A DNA stretch of 64,000 nucleotides from Mycobacterium kubicae (GTDB taxonomy: Bacteria > Actinomycetota > Actinomycetes > Mycobacteriales > Mycobacteriaceae). Made by a program: the position numbers and the translations under genes. Positions within the stretch are counted from its first letter, which is position 1, and each line of letters opens with the position of its first letter. The notes below the pieces were generated by a model that saw only the letters and a list, made by a program, of their open reading frames with translations, was not told where the DNA came from and made no database searches. The stretch is taken from the NCBI RefSeq assembly GCF_015689175.1, contig NZ_CP065047.1:5704001-5768000 (forward strand), read 5' to 3'. Positions 32,212-40,873 of this stretch are shown piece by piece.

Positions 32212-32961
32212 TCAGACGCAATCCGACGCGCCGTCGACGACGAAGACCGCGCCGCTGGTGTAGCTGCTGTGCTCGGTGCACAGGAATGCCACCGTGGGCG
32301 CGATTTCGTCAGCTGAACCCATGCGACGCAATGGGATATGAGCCAACTCGGATTCGACCAGTTCGGGTGCGATGTGCATGGGCGCGGTCATGGGGGTGTC
32401 GATCGTTCCCGGCGCGACCGCGTTCACCCGTATCCCTTTACCGGCCCACTTGACGGCGAGATTCCTGGTGAGGCAAATGATTCCGGCCTTCGCCGCGCCG
32501 TACCCGGGAACCAGCGGCACCGCCCGCAGCGCCGACATCGATGCCATATTGACGACGCTGCCGCCGCCGAGCGTCGTCGAGGCCTGCAATGCTTTGTAGA
32601 GTCCGACCGTCAATCGGTAAGGTCCGGTGAGGTTCAAGGCCACTGATGCGTCGAACCCGTCCGGCTGCGACTCGTCGAGCCCGCCGGGGAAGTTGGCCCC
32701 GGCGTTGTTGACCAAGACGTCAAGCCGGGTGAACCGGTGCGCCAAGGCATCCACCGAATCGTGGTCGGTGATTTGGAGTTGCTGGTAATCCATGCCCGAC
32801 AGGTCGGCTTCGTAATCGCCTGCCCGCTCCTTTGTTCCGGTGATGGTGACGTGCGCACCGGCATCGCGGAACAGCGTCGCGACGGCGTGCCCGATACCGC
32901 TGGTGCCGCCGGTGATCAGTGCCGCGGTGCCGGTGAAGTCGAAGCGTACCCGCGCGGTCAT
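32212..32961 (-). CDS. Short-chain dehydrogenase/reductase
   Basis: 249 residues from the ATG at 32961, overlapping the upstream MBL-protein stop by 4 bases. Cofactor motif TGGTSGIG near residues 17-24, VNNAG near 85, catalytic YGAAK near 155 and VVDGA near the C-terminus. Classical SDR, probably NAD-dependent. It is the third gene of the sulfotransferase-MBL-SDR-VOC-LLM operon. Confidence 0.9.
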   Translation of the reverse strand: MTARVRFDFTGTAALITGGTSGIGHAVATLFRDAGAHVTITGTKERAGDYEADLSGMDYQQLQITDHDSVDALAHRFTRLDVLVNNAGANFPGGLDESQPDGFDASVALNLTGPYRLTVGLYKALQASTTLGGGSVVNMASMSALRAVPLVPGYGAAKAGIICLTRNLAVKWAGKGIRVNAVAPGTIDTPMTAPMHIAPELVESELAHIPLRRMGSADEIAPTVAFLCTEHSSYTSGAVFVVDGASDCV

Positions 32962-34196
32962 GAGTAGTTCGCAATCTGTTGGTTGAGCCAGGCGGTCTCC
33001 CAGAAGTTGACGCTGCCGGCCAACAGGGTCTCGTGGGCCTGCCTGAGCACGTTGCGCGCTTGCCCGTGATCTGACGGCACCAGTTCCGCCAGGTGAATGG
33101 CATGCAGGGGCCGACCCGCCTGCAGATGCGCCCGCGCCCGATCGACCAGCGCGTCGGCTCCCGCCAGTTCCGCGACGTCGGCGGTCACGGCGTCGAATCC
33201 GACGGGATATAGCTCGGTGGTCGAGCGGTGGTGGAACCAGCCCGAGTAGTTCTCCCAGATGGCCCGTACATCCCACGCCACCTTTCCATATCCTTGCCCC
33301 ACTTCGTATTCGGCGGGCAACCTGATGTCGCGCATCAGCGTCAAGACGTCTTTACCCGCATTCATGCCGGCCACGGTCTCATCGTGAATGTATTGGATCG
33401 CGTCACGCAGTCGGGTCAGCTCGGCGTATATGCGATCTGCGCCCGTGATCGGATCGAAGTGACCGGTGACCAACAGTTCCGGTTGCAGGTCGCGCACTCG
33501 TTCCACCGACGCGATGGCCGTCAAGGCGTCGCGGTATCGGTCACCGCGGATGGTGACCAGATTGGGTATGTGGCCGAACAAAGGCCCGAAGGTGTTGCCA
33601 CACAGACATATTCGCTCCTCGGGCAGCCAGACCACCAGCGAGTCGTTGGTTTCTCCGCCGGGAACGGCGATCAGTTCCAGCCGTCGGCCCCCGACATCGA
33701 GGGTCAGGGTGTCCTCGAAGTCCAGGTCCACGACCGGCACGCTCTGACCGGGCAGGCGCCTGGTGCCCAGGCGTCGTTGAATGGCTTGGATGCCCGAGGC
33801 CAGCGTGTCTTTGAAGGCAAACGCGCTGCGGTTGGCCCGGTACGGGATGAGCCGTTCGTTGTCGTCGCGCCAGCGGGTCCAGTTGGCTTGTGCCACCACG
33901 GTGGTGTCGGGGTCGCGCACACTGTCCAGGCCGCCGACATGGTCGACGTGCCCCTGCGTGAAGATGACGTAGCGCACCGGCGAGGAGTCGACGGCGTCGA
34001 AGTTGGCGCGGTGGACCGGCCCTTCGAAGCCCATGCCGGTGTTGACGATGACCCGGCCGTCATCCGTGGTCAGCAGGTAGGCGTTCGACAAGCCCGGTGA
34101 GCACCAGATTCCCGGCGCGACCTGTTCGGCTTGCTGGGCGGACGCGGGCCGCATGGCCTCGGCACCGGGCCGGCTGCGATAGACCGGTTCGGGCAT
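32958..34196 (-). CDS. Metallo-beta-lactamase-fold hydrolase, alkyl-sulfatase-like
   Basis: 412 residues from the ATG at 34196 with a GGAGG site. The MBL core starts near residue 30 (VAPGIWCSPGLSNAYLL). The metal motif reads TQGHVDHVGG near 85, so the first His of HxHxDH is Gln while the other ligands remain. GGETNDSLVVWLPEERICLCGN and LLVTGHFDPITGAD supply further ligand regions. The C-terminal extension (about 270-410) contains the helical dimerisation-like part found in alkyl sulfatases (YEVGQGYGKVAWDVRAIW). A role next to a sulfotransferase gene is notable: sulfate addition and removal may be paired. Confidence 0.87.
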   Translation of the reverse strand: MPEPVYRSRPGAEAMRPASAQQAEQVAPGIWCSPGLSNAYLLTTDDGRVIVNTGMGFEGPVHRANFDAVDSSPVRYVIFTQGHVDHVGGLDSVRDPDTTVVAQANWTRWRDDNERLIPYRANRSAFAFKDTLASGIQAIQRRLGTRRLPGQSVPVVDLDFEDTLTLDVGGRRLELIAVPGGETNDSLVVWLPEERICLCGNTFGPLFGHIPNLVTIRGDRYRDALTAIASVERVRDLQPELLVTGHFDPITGADRIYAELTRLRDAIQYIHDETVAGMNAGKDVLTLMRDIRLPAEYEVGQGYGKVAWDVRAIWENYSGWFHHRSTTELYPVGFDAVTADVAELAGADALVDRARAHLQAGRPLHAIHLAELVPSDHGQARNVLRQAHETLLAGSVNFWETAWLNQQIANYS

Positions 34197-34209
34197 CGCT
34201 AATCCTCCT

Positions 34210-35487
34210 TCATTCGGCACGGACGTCGAATCTGTCGAAGTAGAAGCCGAATTGGGCGCGCAGCTCGTCGGGCGCAATACCGAAGTGGCGGGTCAGGTCG
34301 TAGCGGATGCGACCGTGTTTGCCGCGCGGGTTGGTCTCCAAGTACTTCTGAAATTCCGCTCGCACCTGCGGTGTCAACTCGACTCCGCCGCGTTCGTAAA
34401 GCTGTGTCAGCAGGGGGATTTCGTTGCCGTTGAGGTCGTGGAAGCCGATGTCGATGCTGCGGTCGGCGGGCACCAGGTCGCGGTCGCGCACGCAGGCGCT
34501 GAGCAGCCGGTGCACCCGGTCGCTCCAGTAGTCGACCAGCCATTCGGGATCAATGCTGGTGCGGCGTAGTCGATCCGAGTAGGCCATCATGGTGATCGCC
34601 GACTGGATCACCGCAACGGGGTCTCGGTGGGTGAAGGCGACCGTCGCGTCCGGGAACGTGGCCATGAGTGGGCCCAATTGCTCACAATGTTGCGGGCTTT
34701 TGAGCACCCAGGTCCGCGGTCCTCGCAGGAAGGTCAGCGCTTGCAGCACCTTGCGCAGGTAGGCGTAGTGCCGACGGTGATCGAGACCTAAGTAGTAGTC
34801 CCGCCAATCCGGCACGCGCGCATGCCATTCCAACACGTAGCCGGCCAGGTCGAGGTCGAGCAGTTCGACCTCTTCTTCGATGGCCTCGGGGAAGCGGTCA
34901 TGCATGGCGGCCACCACCGGCGCGCTGACCATCAGGGCGTCGTGTTCGCGCTTGCTGCGCGTGTAGCGCGGATCGACACCGAAGACGTCGGGACCCTCCC
35001 CGCGCGCCGGTATCGGCTCCTGGCTTTCCCAATATGGCAAAGCCCGCCGGCGCGGGTCGGCGGCGATGAGATTGACCAGGTGTGTGGTACCGGAGCGGGG
35101 CATCCCGACCACGATGAAGGGCTTCTCGATGGGAATCGACTCGATCTCGGGGTACCGCTTGATCAGATCGGTCAACGACAACCGGTTCCGCAACAGCCGA
35201 ACCACCCGCTGGCGCAGGGACGAGCGGATGAGCTGGGTCAGCCCATGGTCGGCTTCGATCGCGGCCACGTGCCTGGTCAGGCGTTCGGTGAAACCGTCGG
35301 CGTCGTCGAGGTCGGCCGCACCGGCCTGCTCGCTGGCTTCGGTGAGCATCCGCTGGATGTCGAAGTCGACGTGCCGGGCTTCGGTGAAGTGCAGGATTTG
35401 CCGCTGGACGTCGGTCAGCTTGGGGGACGTCAGGTCGTCGAAATCGATGTCACCGATGTCGGCGATGTCCCCGCCCGCATTGCCCAC
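34210..35487 (-). CDS. Sulfotransferase family protein
   Basis: 425 residues from GTG at 35487; the frame runs further upstream into the divergent TM2-gene promoter, where codon content becomes unlike a protein. The PAPS 5'-phosphosulfate loop PFIVVGMPRSGTTHL lies near residue 140, and the 3'-phosphate-binding region TWVLKSPQH near 255. Mycobacterial members of this family (Stf type) sulfate lipids or glycans; acceptor unknown. It is the first gene of a five-gene operon, 13 bases before the MBL hydrolase gene. Confidence 0.88.
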   Translation of the reverse strand: MGNAGGDIADIGDIDFDDLTSPKLTDVQRQILHFTEARHVDFDIQRMLTEASEQAGAADLDDADGFTERLTRHVAAIEADHGLTQLIRSSLRQRVVRLLRNRLSLTDLIKRYPEIESIPIEKPFIVVGMPRSGTTHLVNLIAADPRRRALPYWESQEPIPARGEGPDVFGVDPRYTRSKREHDALMVSAPVVAAMHDRFPEAIEEEVELLDLDLAGYVLEWHARVPDWRDYYLGLDHRRHYAYLRKVLQALTFLRGPRTWVLKSPQHCEQLGPLMATFPDATVAFTHRDPVAVIQSAITMMAYSDRLRRTSIDPEWLVDYWSDRVHRLLSACVRDRDLVPADRSIDIGFHDLNGNEIPLLTQLYERGGVELTPQVRAEFQKYLETNPRGKHGRIRYDLTRHFGIAPDELRAQFGFYFDRFDVRAE

Positions 35488-35605
35488 CGGATCCCCACTT
35501 CGACGTGTCGATCGAGATATAGAGACGTTAGACCTGCTCGCCGAACCGTCGTCAATCGGAGCCGAGGTAGCGTATGCGGCGTCGACAGCAACGGGGGTGA
35601 AGCAG

Positions 35606-36037
35606 ATGGCGACACCGAACCCGCCCGGTGAGGAACCTTGGGGGTCGCAGCCATACGGTCCAGGCTGGCAGCAACACCCGCCGCCGTACCCGGGCAACTG
35701 GGGGTATCCGCACAACGGATATCCAGGCAATGCCTTCGAGCCTTACGCGCCCTTCGGGCGTCACCCAGTGACGGGTCAGCCGCTTTCGGACAAGTCGGCC
35801 GTGGTCGCCGGTTGTCTGCAGTTGTTCTTCGGCTATCTGGGCATCGGACGCTTCTACATCGGCTCGACCGCGCTTGCCGCGGTGCAGTTGGTCCTGGGCC
35901 TGTTCGGGTTGTTTTTCACGGTGTTCTGCTTTCTCGGGCTGCCCCTGTTGTTCGGTGTGTTGATCTGGTCATTCGTCGACGCGATCATGATGTTCACCGG
36001 CAATGTCGCCGACGGCGACGGCCGCAAGCTGCGTTAG
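35606..36037 (+). CDS. TM2-domain membrane protein
   Basis: 143 residues from the ATG at 35606 (an in-frame GTG at 35597 is an alternative). The N-terminal 60 residues are rich in Pro, Tyr, Gly and Gln (PYGPGWQQHPPPYPGNW). Two membrane helices follow, joined as in the TM2 domain: VAGCLQLFFGYLGIGRFYIG then FTVFCFLGLPLLFGVLIW. Inner-membrane protein of unknown function; Pro-rich tails of this kind often mediate protein contacts. Divergent from the sulfotransferase gene. Confidence 0.88.
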   Translation: MATPNPPGEEPWGSQPYGPGWQQHPPPYPGNWGYPHNGYPGNAFEPYAPFGRHPVTGQPLSDKSAVVAGCLQLFFGYLGIGRFYIGSTALAAVQLVLGLFGLFFTVFCFLGLPLLFGVLIWSFVDAIMMFTGNVADGDGRKLR

Positions 36038-36092
36038 ACCGTCGCGGTACCCTGCACCAGACCATTGCTCGTTCCGGCAGGAAGGTGCTGCG

Positions 36093-36497
36093 GTGCTCGT
36101 CGTCACCACCAATGACATTCCCGGTTGGGAGATCCAGCGCGTGTGCGGGGAGGTCTTCGGACTGACCGTTCGATCGCGAAATGCCCTCGCGCAGTTCGGC
36201 GCCGGTTTCAAATCCATGTTCGGCGGCGAGTTGCAGGGCATGACCAGAAATCTCGCCGAGAGCCGCAATGAGGCGATGGCGCGGTTGATCAACGAAGCCC
36301 GCACGAAGGGCGGCAACGCGATCGTCGCCATGCGCTTCGACACCACCGAACTCGGCGACGTCTGGACGGAGATCTGCGCCTACGGCACCGCGGTGCAAGC
36401 CGTGCCGATGACCGACGCCGCCCGCTACACCGCATCGCAGCTGGGTTACGGCGGCCCGGCCCAGCCACCGCCTCAACAACAGCCGCACGGCGGGTGA
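36093..36497 (+). CDS. YbjQ/UPF0145 family protein
   Basis: 134 residues from GTG at 36093 behind GGAAGG. Begins LVVTTNDIPGWEIQRVCGEV, then MARLINEARTKGGNAIVAMRFDT, both typical of YbjQ/UPF0145, a small pentamer-forming family with suggested heavy-metal binding. The C-terminus is Pro/Gln-rich. It overlaps the downstream DUF6941-like gene by 4 bases (GTGA), so the two are translated together. Confidence 0.87.
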   Translation: MLVVTTNDIPGWEIQRVCGEVFGLTVRSRNALAQFGAGFKSMFGGELQGMTRNLAESRNEAMARLINEARTKGGNAIVAMRFDTTELGDVWTEICAYGTAVQAVPMTDAARYTASQLGYGGPAQPPPQQQPHGG

Positions 36498-36853
36498 TAG
36501 TCGGGGCCTTCCTGGCCGAGTCGGCGGCCGCGGTGGATAACAAGCTCACCGTGACCGGGGGCGTCCTATCGAGGTACGCCGTGGGCCCGGACCGGTTCGC
36601 CCGGTTTCTGCTGGTGGTGCTGACCCAGACCGAGACGGGCACGTCCGACCGACGGGTGAACGTCGAGATTCATTCGCCTACCGGTGATGAGGTCGAGCAG
36701 CTGGAATTCGAGCTACCTGAAGCCGCAGTCACCGCCGAGGTGGGGTTCGCGATCTATGGGATCGAGGCCAATCTGCCGGTCGATGGCCGCTGGGTGCTGG
36801 TGGTGACCGGGGGCGCCGGGGTCATTTCGCTACCCCTGGTGGTTGCTGGCTGA
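36494..36853 (+). CDS. DUF6941-like small protein
   Basis: 119 residues from GTG at 36494, overlapping the YbjQ stop. Closely similar to the protein starting at 30347 along its whole length: AVDNKLTVTGGVLSRYAVGP, RFARFLLVVLTQTE, then LPVDGRWVLVVTGGAGVISL. The shorter end lacks the Pro-rich tail of that paralogue. Predicted beta-sandwich, cytoplasmic. Coupling to a YbjQ protein is a context clue only; function unknown. Confidence 0.83.
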   Translation: MIVGAFLAESAAAVDNKLTVTGGVLSRYAVGPDRFARFLLVVLTQTETGTSDRRVNVEIHSPTGDEVEQLEFELPEAAVTAEVGFAIYGIEANLPVDGRWVLVVTGGAGVISLPLVVAG

Positions 36854-36951
36854 GGGGCACTGAAAACTGCTGGGCTACGGCCAGATAACAATTCTCATTT
36901 GCCGCCGGTACGCCGGGCTGACTGGTCGGCGAAGGAAATTACGGTCACTGC

Positions 36952-38091
36952 GTGGACCGTCGAACCGCCCTCAAGCTACCGCTGGTGTTGGCGGCAGGTG
37001 CGGCGCTGGCCCGCACCCCCCGTGCGGCCGCGGAAGCGGGCCGGTGGTCGCCCGACCGCGCCAACACCTGGTATCAGGCGCAAGGCTGGCTCGTCGGCGC
37101 CAATTACGTCACCTCGACGGCAATCAACCAGCTGGAGATGTTCCAGGCCGGCACCTATGACCCGGCGCGCATCGACCGGGAGATGAATTCAGCGCGGTTC
37201 TTCGGGTTGAACACGGTGCGGGTGTTCCTGCACGACCAGCTGTGGGCCGCCGATCGCGCCGGATTCCAGTCCCGGCTGGCGCAGTTTGTCAGCATCACCG
37301 CCCGCCACGGCATCAAACCGCTGTTCGTGCTGTTCGACTCGTGCTGGGACCCGATTCCAAGAGCCGGGCGGCAACGCGCGCCCCGGCCCGGGGTGCACAA
37401 CTCCGGCTGGGTGCAAAGCCCGGGCGCCGAGCGACTGGACGACAAGCGCTACGCCGCGGTGCTGTACGACTATGTCACCGGAGTGCTCAGCCAGTTCCGC
37501 AACGACGACCGGGTGCTGGGGTGGGACCTGTGGAATGAACCCGACAACCCCGCCAAGGTGTACCGCAGGGTGGAACGAAACGACAAGCTGGACCGCGTGG
37601 CGGACCTACTCCCCCAGGTGTTCCGCTGGGCGCGGGCCGTAGACCCCGCTCAACCGCTGACCAGCGGTGTCTGGCAGGGCAGCTGGGGGGATCCCGGCCA
37701 GCGCAGCGCCATCGCCGGTATTCAACTCGACAACGCCGACGTGATCACGTTCCACTCGTATGCCAAGCCGGCCGAGTTCGAGGGCCGGATCGCCGAGCTG
37801 GCGCCGCTGGGCCGGCCCATCATCTGCACCGAGTATCTGGCTCGCTCCCAGGGCAGCACGGTCGAAGGGATTCTGCCGGTCGCCCGCCGGCACAACGTCG
37901 GCGCGTTCAACTGGGGATTCGTCGCAGGAAAGACGCAGACGTACTTCCCCTGGGATTCCTGGGATCATCCGTACGCGTCGGTGCCGAAGGTGTGGTTCAG
38001 CGACTTGGTGAACCCTGATGGCCGCCCGTTCAGTCAGGGCGAGCTGCAGACGATTCGCGCGGCGGTCGGTGGGGGGCAAACCCGGGACTAG
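36952..38091 (+). CDS. Tat-exported glycoside hydrolase, GH5-like
   Basis: 379 residues from GTG at 36952. The N-terminus DRRTALK followed by LPLVLAAGAALA and AAAEA is a twin-arginine signal peptide. The mature protein is a TIM barrel of the cellulase/mannanase type: FFGLNTVRVFLHDQLW near 80, WDLWNEP with the acid/base Glu near 185, and IICTEYL with the nucleophile Glu near 285. It should cleave a beta-linked glycan outside the membrane; mycobacterial members are often called xylanase-like without proof. Stands alone, convergent with the acyl-CoA dehydrogenase. Confidence 0.88.
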   Translation: MDRRTALKLPLVLAAGAALARTPRAAAEAGRWSPDRANTWYQAQGWLVGANYVTSTAINQLEMFQAGTYDPARIDREMNSARFFGLNTVRVFLHDQLWAADRAGFQSRLAQFVSITARHGIKPLFVLFDSCWDPIPRAGRQRAPRPGVHNSGWVQSPGAERLDDKRYAAVLYDYVTGVLSQFRNDDRVLGWDLWNEPDNPAKVYRRVERNDKLDRVADLLPQVFRWARAVDPAQPLTSGVWQGSWGDPGQRSAIAGIQLDNADVITFHSYAKPAEFEGRIAELAPLGRPIICTEYLARSQGSTVEGILPVARRHNVGAFNWGFVAGKTQTYFPWDSWDHPYASVPKVWFSDLVNPDGRPFSQGELQTIRAAVGGGQTRD

Positions 38092-38162
38092 GCCGGTTGG
38101 CGCCGTCGTTCGCGCTCGGCACTGAACCCCTAACTTCACCCGCGTGCCCGACCAGGTCCAGG

Positions 38163-38178
38163 GCCGCCTCGAGGCGGC
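38163..38178. terminator. Palindrome between convergent genes, possible bidirectional terminator
   Basis: GCCGCC-TCGA-GGCGGC is a perfect 16-bp inverted repeat in the 101-bp gap between stops at 38091 and 38193. It can form a strong hairpin in RNA of either strand. No T-tract follows, as is common for mycobacterial terminators. Confidence 0.45.
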
Positions 38179-38192
38179 TGGTCCCGGCGGCG

Positions 38193-39404
38193 TCACTGTA
38201 GCCGGAGCCCGGTGATCGAGCGGGCGATAACCAGCTGTTGAATCTGCTCGGTGCCCTCGAAGATGTCGAAGACCTTGGCGTCGCGGTGCATCCGCTCGAC
38301 CGGATACTCGCGGGTGTAACCGTTGCCGCCGAGGATTTGGATAGCCCGCTCGGTCGCCCACACCGCTACCCGGCCGGCCTTCAGCTTGCTCATCGAACCC
38401 TCCGCTGAGGCGAACTTCTGACCGGTCGCACCCATCCAGGCAGCGCGCCTGACGAGCAACCGCGCTGCATCGATCTCGGTGGCGATATCGGCGAGGAGAA
38501 ACGAAATGGCTTGCTTTTCGATGATGGGTCGCCCGAACACCACTCGTTCCTTCGCGTAGTCGAGCGCGTATTCGTAGGCGGCGCGGGCGACTCCGACGGC
38601 CATCGCCCCGACGGTGGGCCGCGATAGCTCAAAGGTGGCCATCGCCGGCTGCCGGGACGTCTTCCGCCCTTCGCGTGCACGCGCGAGCCTCTCGTCGAGC
38701 TTGTCTTTGCCGCCCAGCAGCGCACTGCCGGGAACCCGCACACCGTCGAAAAATATGTCCGCGGTGTTCGAGGCACGCACGCCGTGCTTGCGCAGCTTCC
38801 GCGGCGCGGCAATACCGGCAGTGTCGGCACTCATGGCGAACGCGGCCTGTCCGCGTGTACCGAGACTGGGTTCGACCACCGCCTGGACGACCAGAACGTC
38901 GGCCACACCACCGTTGGTCACCCACGCTTTCTGGCCCGAGATCAGCCATTCATCGGACGCTTGGTCATATTTGGCCGTAGTCAGCATGTTCGCCACGTCG
39001 GAACCGGCCTCTGGCTCTGATGAACAGAACGCGCCCACCTTGACGTCCTTGTCGGTGCCATAACACTGCGGTACCCAGTGTGCGATCTGCTCGGCAGTGC
39101 CGGCGGCGATGATGCCAACGGCAGCGAGCGTGCTTCCCATGATCGATAGTGCGATTCCGGCATCACCCCAGAACAGCTCCTCGGCCAAGATCGGAAAACC
39201 CTGTCCGGTCGGGTCGCTGAGGAGCGTCATCAATATGTCGTCGCCATAAAGCCCGATGCCGGCAGCCTCCTGCAAGATGGGCCACGGCGTCTCCTCGCGG
39301 TCGTCCCAGTCGAACGCAGCCGGACGAATCACCTGTTGGGAGAACGCATGCGCCCAATCGCGCAGTTGTTGCTGTTCATCAGACAGAGCTAGCGAGAACG
39401 CCAT
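38193..39404 (-). CDS. Acyl-CoA dehydrogenase
   Basis: 403 residues from the ATG at 39404. Typical flavin acyl-CoA dehydrogenase: FCSSEPEAGSDVANM near 130, ISGQKAWVTNGG near 155, ERVVFGRPI near 285, and the C-terminal GNGYTREYPVERMHRDAK with FEGTEQIQQ carrying the catalytic Glu near 390. It introduces an alpha-beta double bond into an acyl-CoA, passing electrons to ETF. Single gene; 164 bases separate it from the methyltransferase gene upstream on the same strand. Confidence 0.93.
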   Translation of the reverse strand: MAFSLALSDEQQQLRDWAHAFSQQVIRPAAFDWDDREETPWPILQEAAGIGLYGDDILMTLLSDPTGQGFPILAEELFWGDAGIALSIMGSTLAAVGIIAAGTAEQIAHWVPQCYGTDKDVKVGAFCSSEPEAGSDVANMLTTAKYDQASDEWLISGQKAWVTNGGVADVLVVQAVVEPSLGTRGQAAFAMSADTAGIAAPRKLRKHGVRASNTADIFFDGVRVPGSALLGGKDKLDERLARAREGRKTSRQPAMATFELSRPTVGAMAVGVARAAYEYALDYAKERVVFGRPIIEKQAISFLLADIATEIDAARLLVRRAAWMGATGQKFASAEGSMSKLKAGRVAVWATERAIQILGGNGYTREYPVERMHRDAKVFDIFEGTEQIQQLVIARSITGLRLQ

Positions 39405-39568
39405 CGGGAAATCAACTTTCGCTTTCGATGCCGCCGTCCGAATGACCGCAACGGCAACCGATCTCGCTGTCGACGCCCCTATGGTGTCAACATGCTCCGA
39501 CCGTCTACTACCACAACGGCCGCGCACCCTGAGTTGTTCAATGCCCCAGAGTGATCGCCACTTTGAAG

Positions 39569-40663
39569 CTAGGCGGCCTCGGCCTCGATGAAGCTCAATG
39601 GCGATGCAGTGGGCACCCATCGGGTCAGCCGGAACCCGGCGCGCTCGAGAAGCGCGCGGTACTCGGGCACCGTTCGCTCGCGTCCAGCCTGCAGCAGCAG
39701 CATCTCCAGATCCGTCCAATGACCGAAGAATTCGCGGTCGTGGTCCGGGATCACGCAATCGATCACCAATACCTTTGTGCCGACCTTCGCCGCCGAGCGG
39801 ACGCTCTGGAGAATCTCGACCGCCCTGTCGTCGGGCCAGTCATGCAGGATCATCTTGAGCACGTAGACATCGCCACCCGTGGGAACGCTTTCGAAGAACG
39901 ATCCCTGCTGTAACTCCACGCGATCTGCGACATTGTGCTGCCGCAGCACCGGTGGGGCTTCGGCGAGCGCGTGCGGCAGATCGTAGAGGATCCCGCGGGC
40001 AGTCGGGGTTGCGTTGAGGATGGCAGAAAGCAGCCGCCCCACCCCACCGCCAACATCGACGATTGTCTGGTAGTCGTCGAACGAATAGGCGGCCATCAGG
40101 TAATCCACCGTCATCTCGGTGGTGTCGGCCATGGCGCGGTTGAAAATCTCATTGAGCTCGGGATCCCCAACGAGGTAGTCGAAGGCTTCCATGCCGTGCA
40201 GGACCGGAACAACCGCCTTTCCGGTTCTGATTGCATCCACCAGATAGCTCCAATGTTCGCGGTGTTGGCGCGAACCCACCAGCTGAGCCATGGACGCCGC
40301 CGACAGTGGAACGTCGGCGCGCAACGACTTAGCGAGCGCGTTGAGCGCGTAGCGACCGTCACGGCGCTGACGAAATATGCCGCGGCCGATCAATGCTCGC
40401 AGCAGTCGGCGCAGCGCGTCGGGATCCGCCTGCACCCGAGACGCCAACTCCTCCAACCGCAGCGGCCCCTTGTCGAGGGCGTCGGCGATACCGAGTTCCA
40501 CGGCTACCGCGATGGCTTGTGACGTCCAGGCACCGACGATTAACTCCATCATCGCCGCATAGGCAGGGACCGTCCCTAGATGGATCAGCGCCAGACGATG
40601 GCGAGCACGCTCGACGAGTCGCACCAGTTTTGTGGGGGGAATTCTTACAGACATAGTGACCAT
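39569..40663 (-). CDS. SAM-dependent O-methyltransferase
   Basis: 364 residues; the ATG at 40663 is used, the ATG three codons later (40654) is equally possible. An N-terminal winged-helix dimerisation domain (about 30-110, ELASRVQADPDALRRLLRAL) precedes the catalytic Rossmann domain with TIVDVGGGVGRLL near 185, MILHDWPDDRAVEIL near 265 and a C-terminal LTRWVPT. This is the plant-COMT-like/hydroxyneurosporene family that methylates hydroxyl groups on aromatic or polyketide products. It follows the DarAB-PKS gene set after a 210-bp gap and is a good tailoring candidate. A hexanucleotide repeat runs through its start region. Confidence 0.9.
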   Translation of the reverse strand: MVTMSVRIPPTKLVRLVERARHRLALIHLGTVPAYAAMMELIVGAWTSQAIAVAVELGIADALDKGPLRLEELASRVQADPDALRRLLRALIGRGIFRQRRDGRYALNALAKSLRADVPLSAASMAQLVGSRQHREHWSYLVDAIRTGKAVVPVLHGMEAFDYLVGDPELNEIFNRAMADTTEMTVDYLMAAYSFDDYQTIVDVGGGVGRLLSAILNATPTARGILYDLPHALAEAPPVLRQHNVADRVELQQGSFFESVPTGGDVYVLKMILHDWPDDRAVEILQSVRSAAKVGTKVLVIDCVIPDHDREFFGHWTDLEMLLLQAGRERTVPEYRALLERAGFRLTRWVPTASPLSFIEAEAA

Positions 40664-40701
40664 GACCTTGACCTTGACCTAGACCTAGACCTAGACCTAG
40701 A
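40656..40701. repeat. Hexanucleotide tandem repeat at the methyltransferase start
   Basis: On the plus strand the units are GTGACC, ATGACC, TTGACC, TTGACC, TAGACC, TAGACC, TAGACC and a partial TAGA. On the coding strand this is four TAGGTC, two AAGGTC and then degenerate copies that include the start codon at 40663. Each unit carries AGG, so the repeat itself provides Shine-Dalgarno-like sequence directly in front of the gene. The low unit divergence suggests recent slippage. Confidence 0.85.
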
Positions 40702-40873
40702 AGCGATTAGTGGCGCGAGCCTGACCGATTACCAGTTGAGCCACTGAGGTAGAACTGAAAAGTTGCTGGCCCGCAAGCTTTCACGATTTCCTATTGATGT
40801 ATTGCGCCGCCAATTGTTTTCCCTTCGCCAGATCTGGTCCGCTCGGTCGAACAGCGCTATGCGGACGCCTGTG

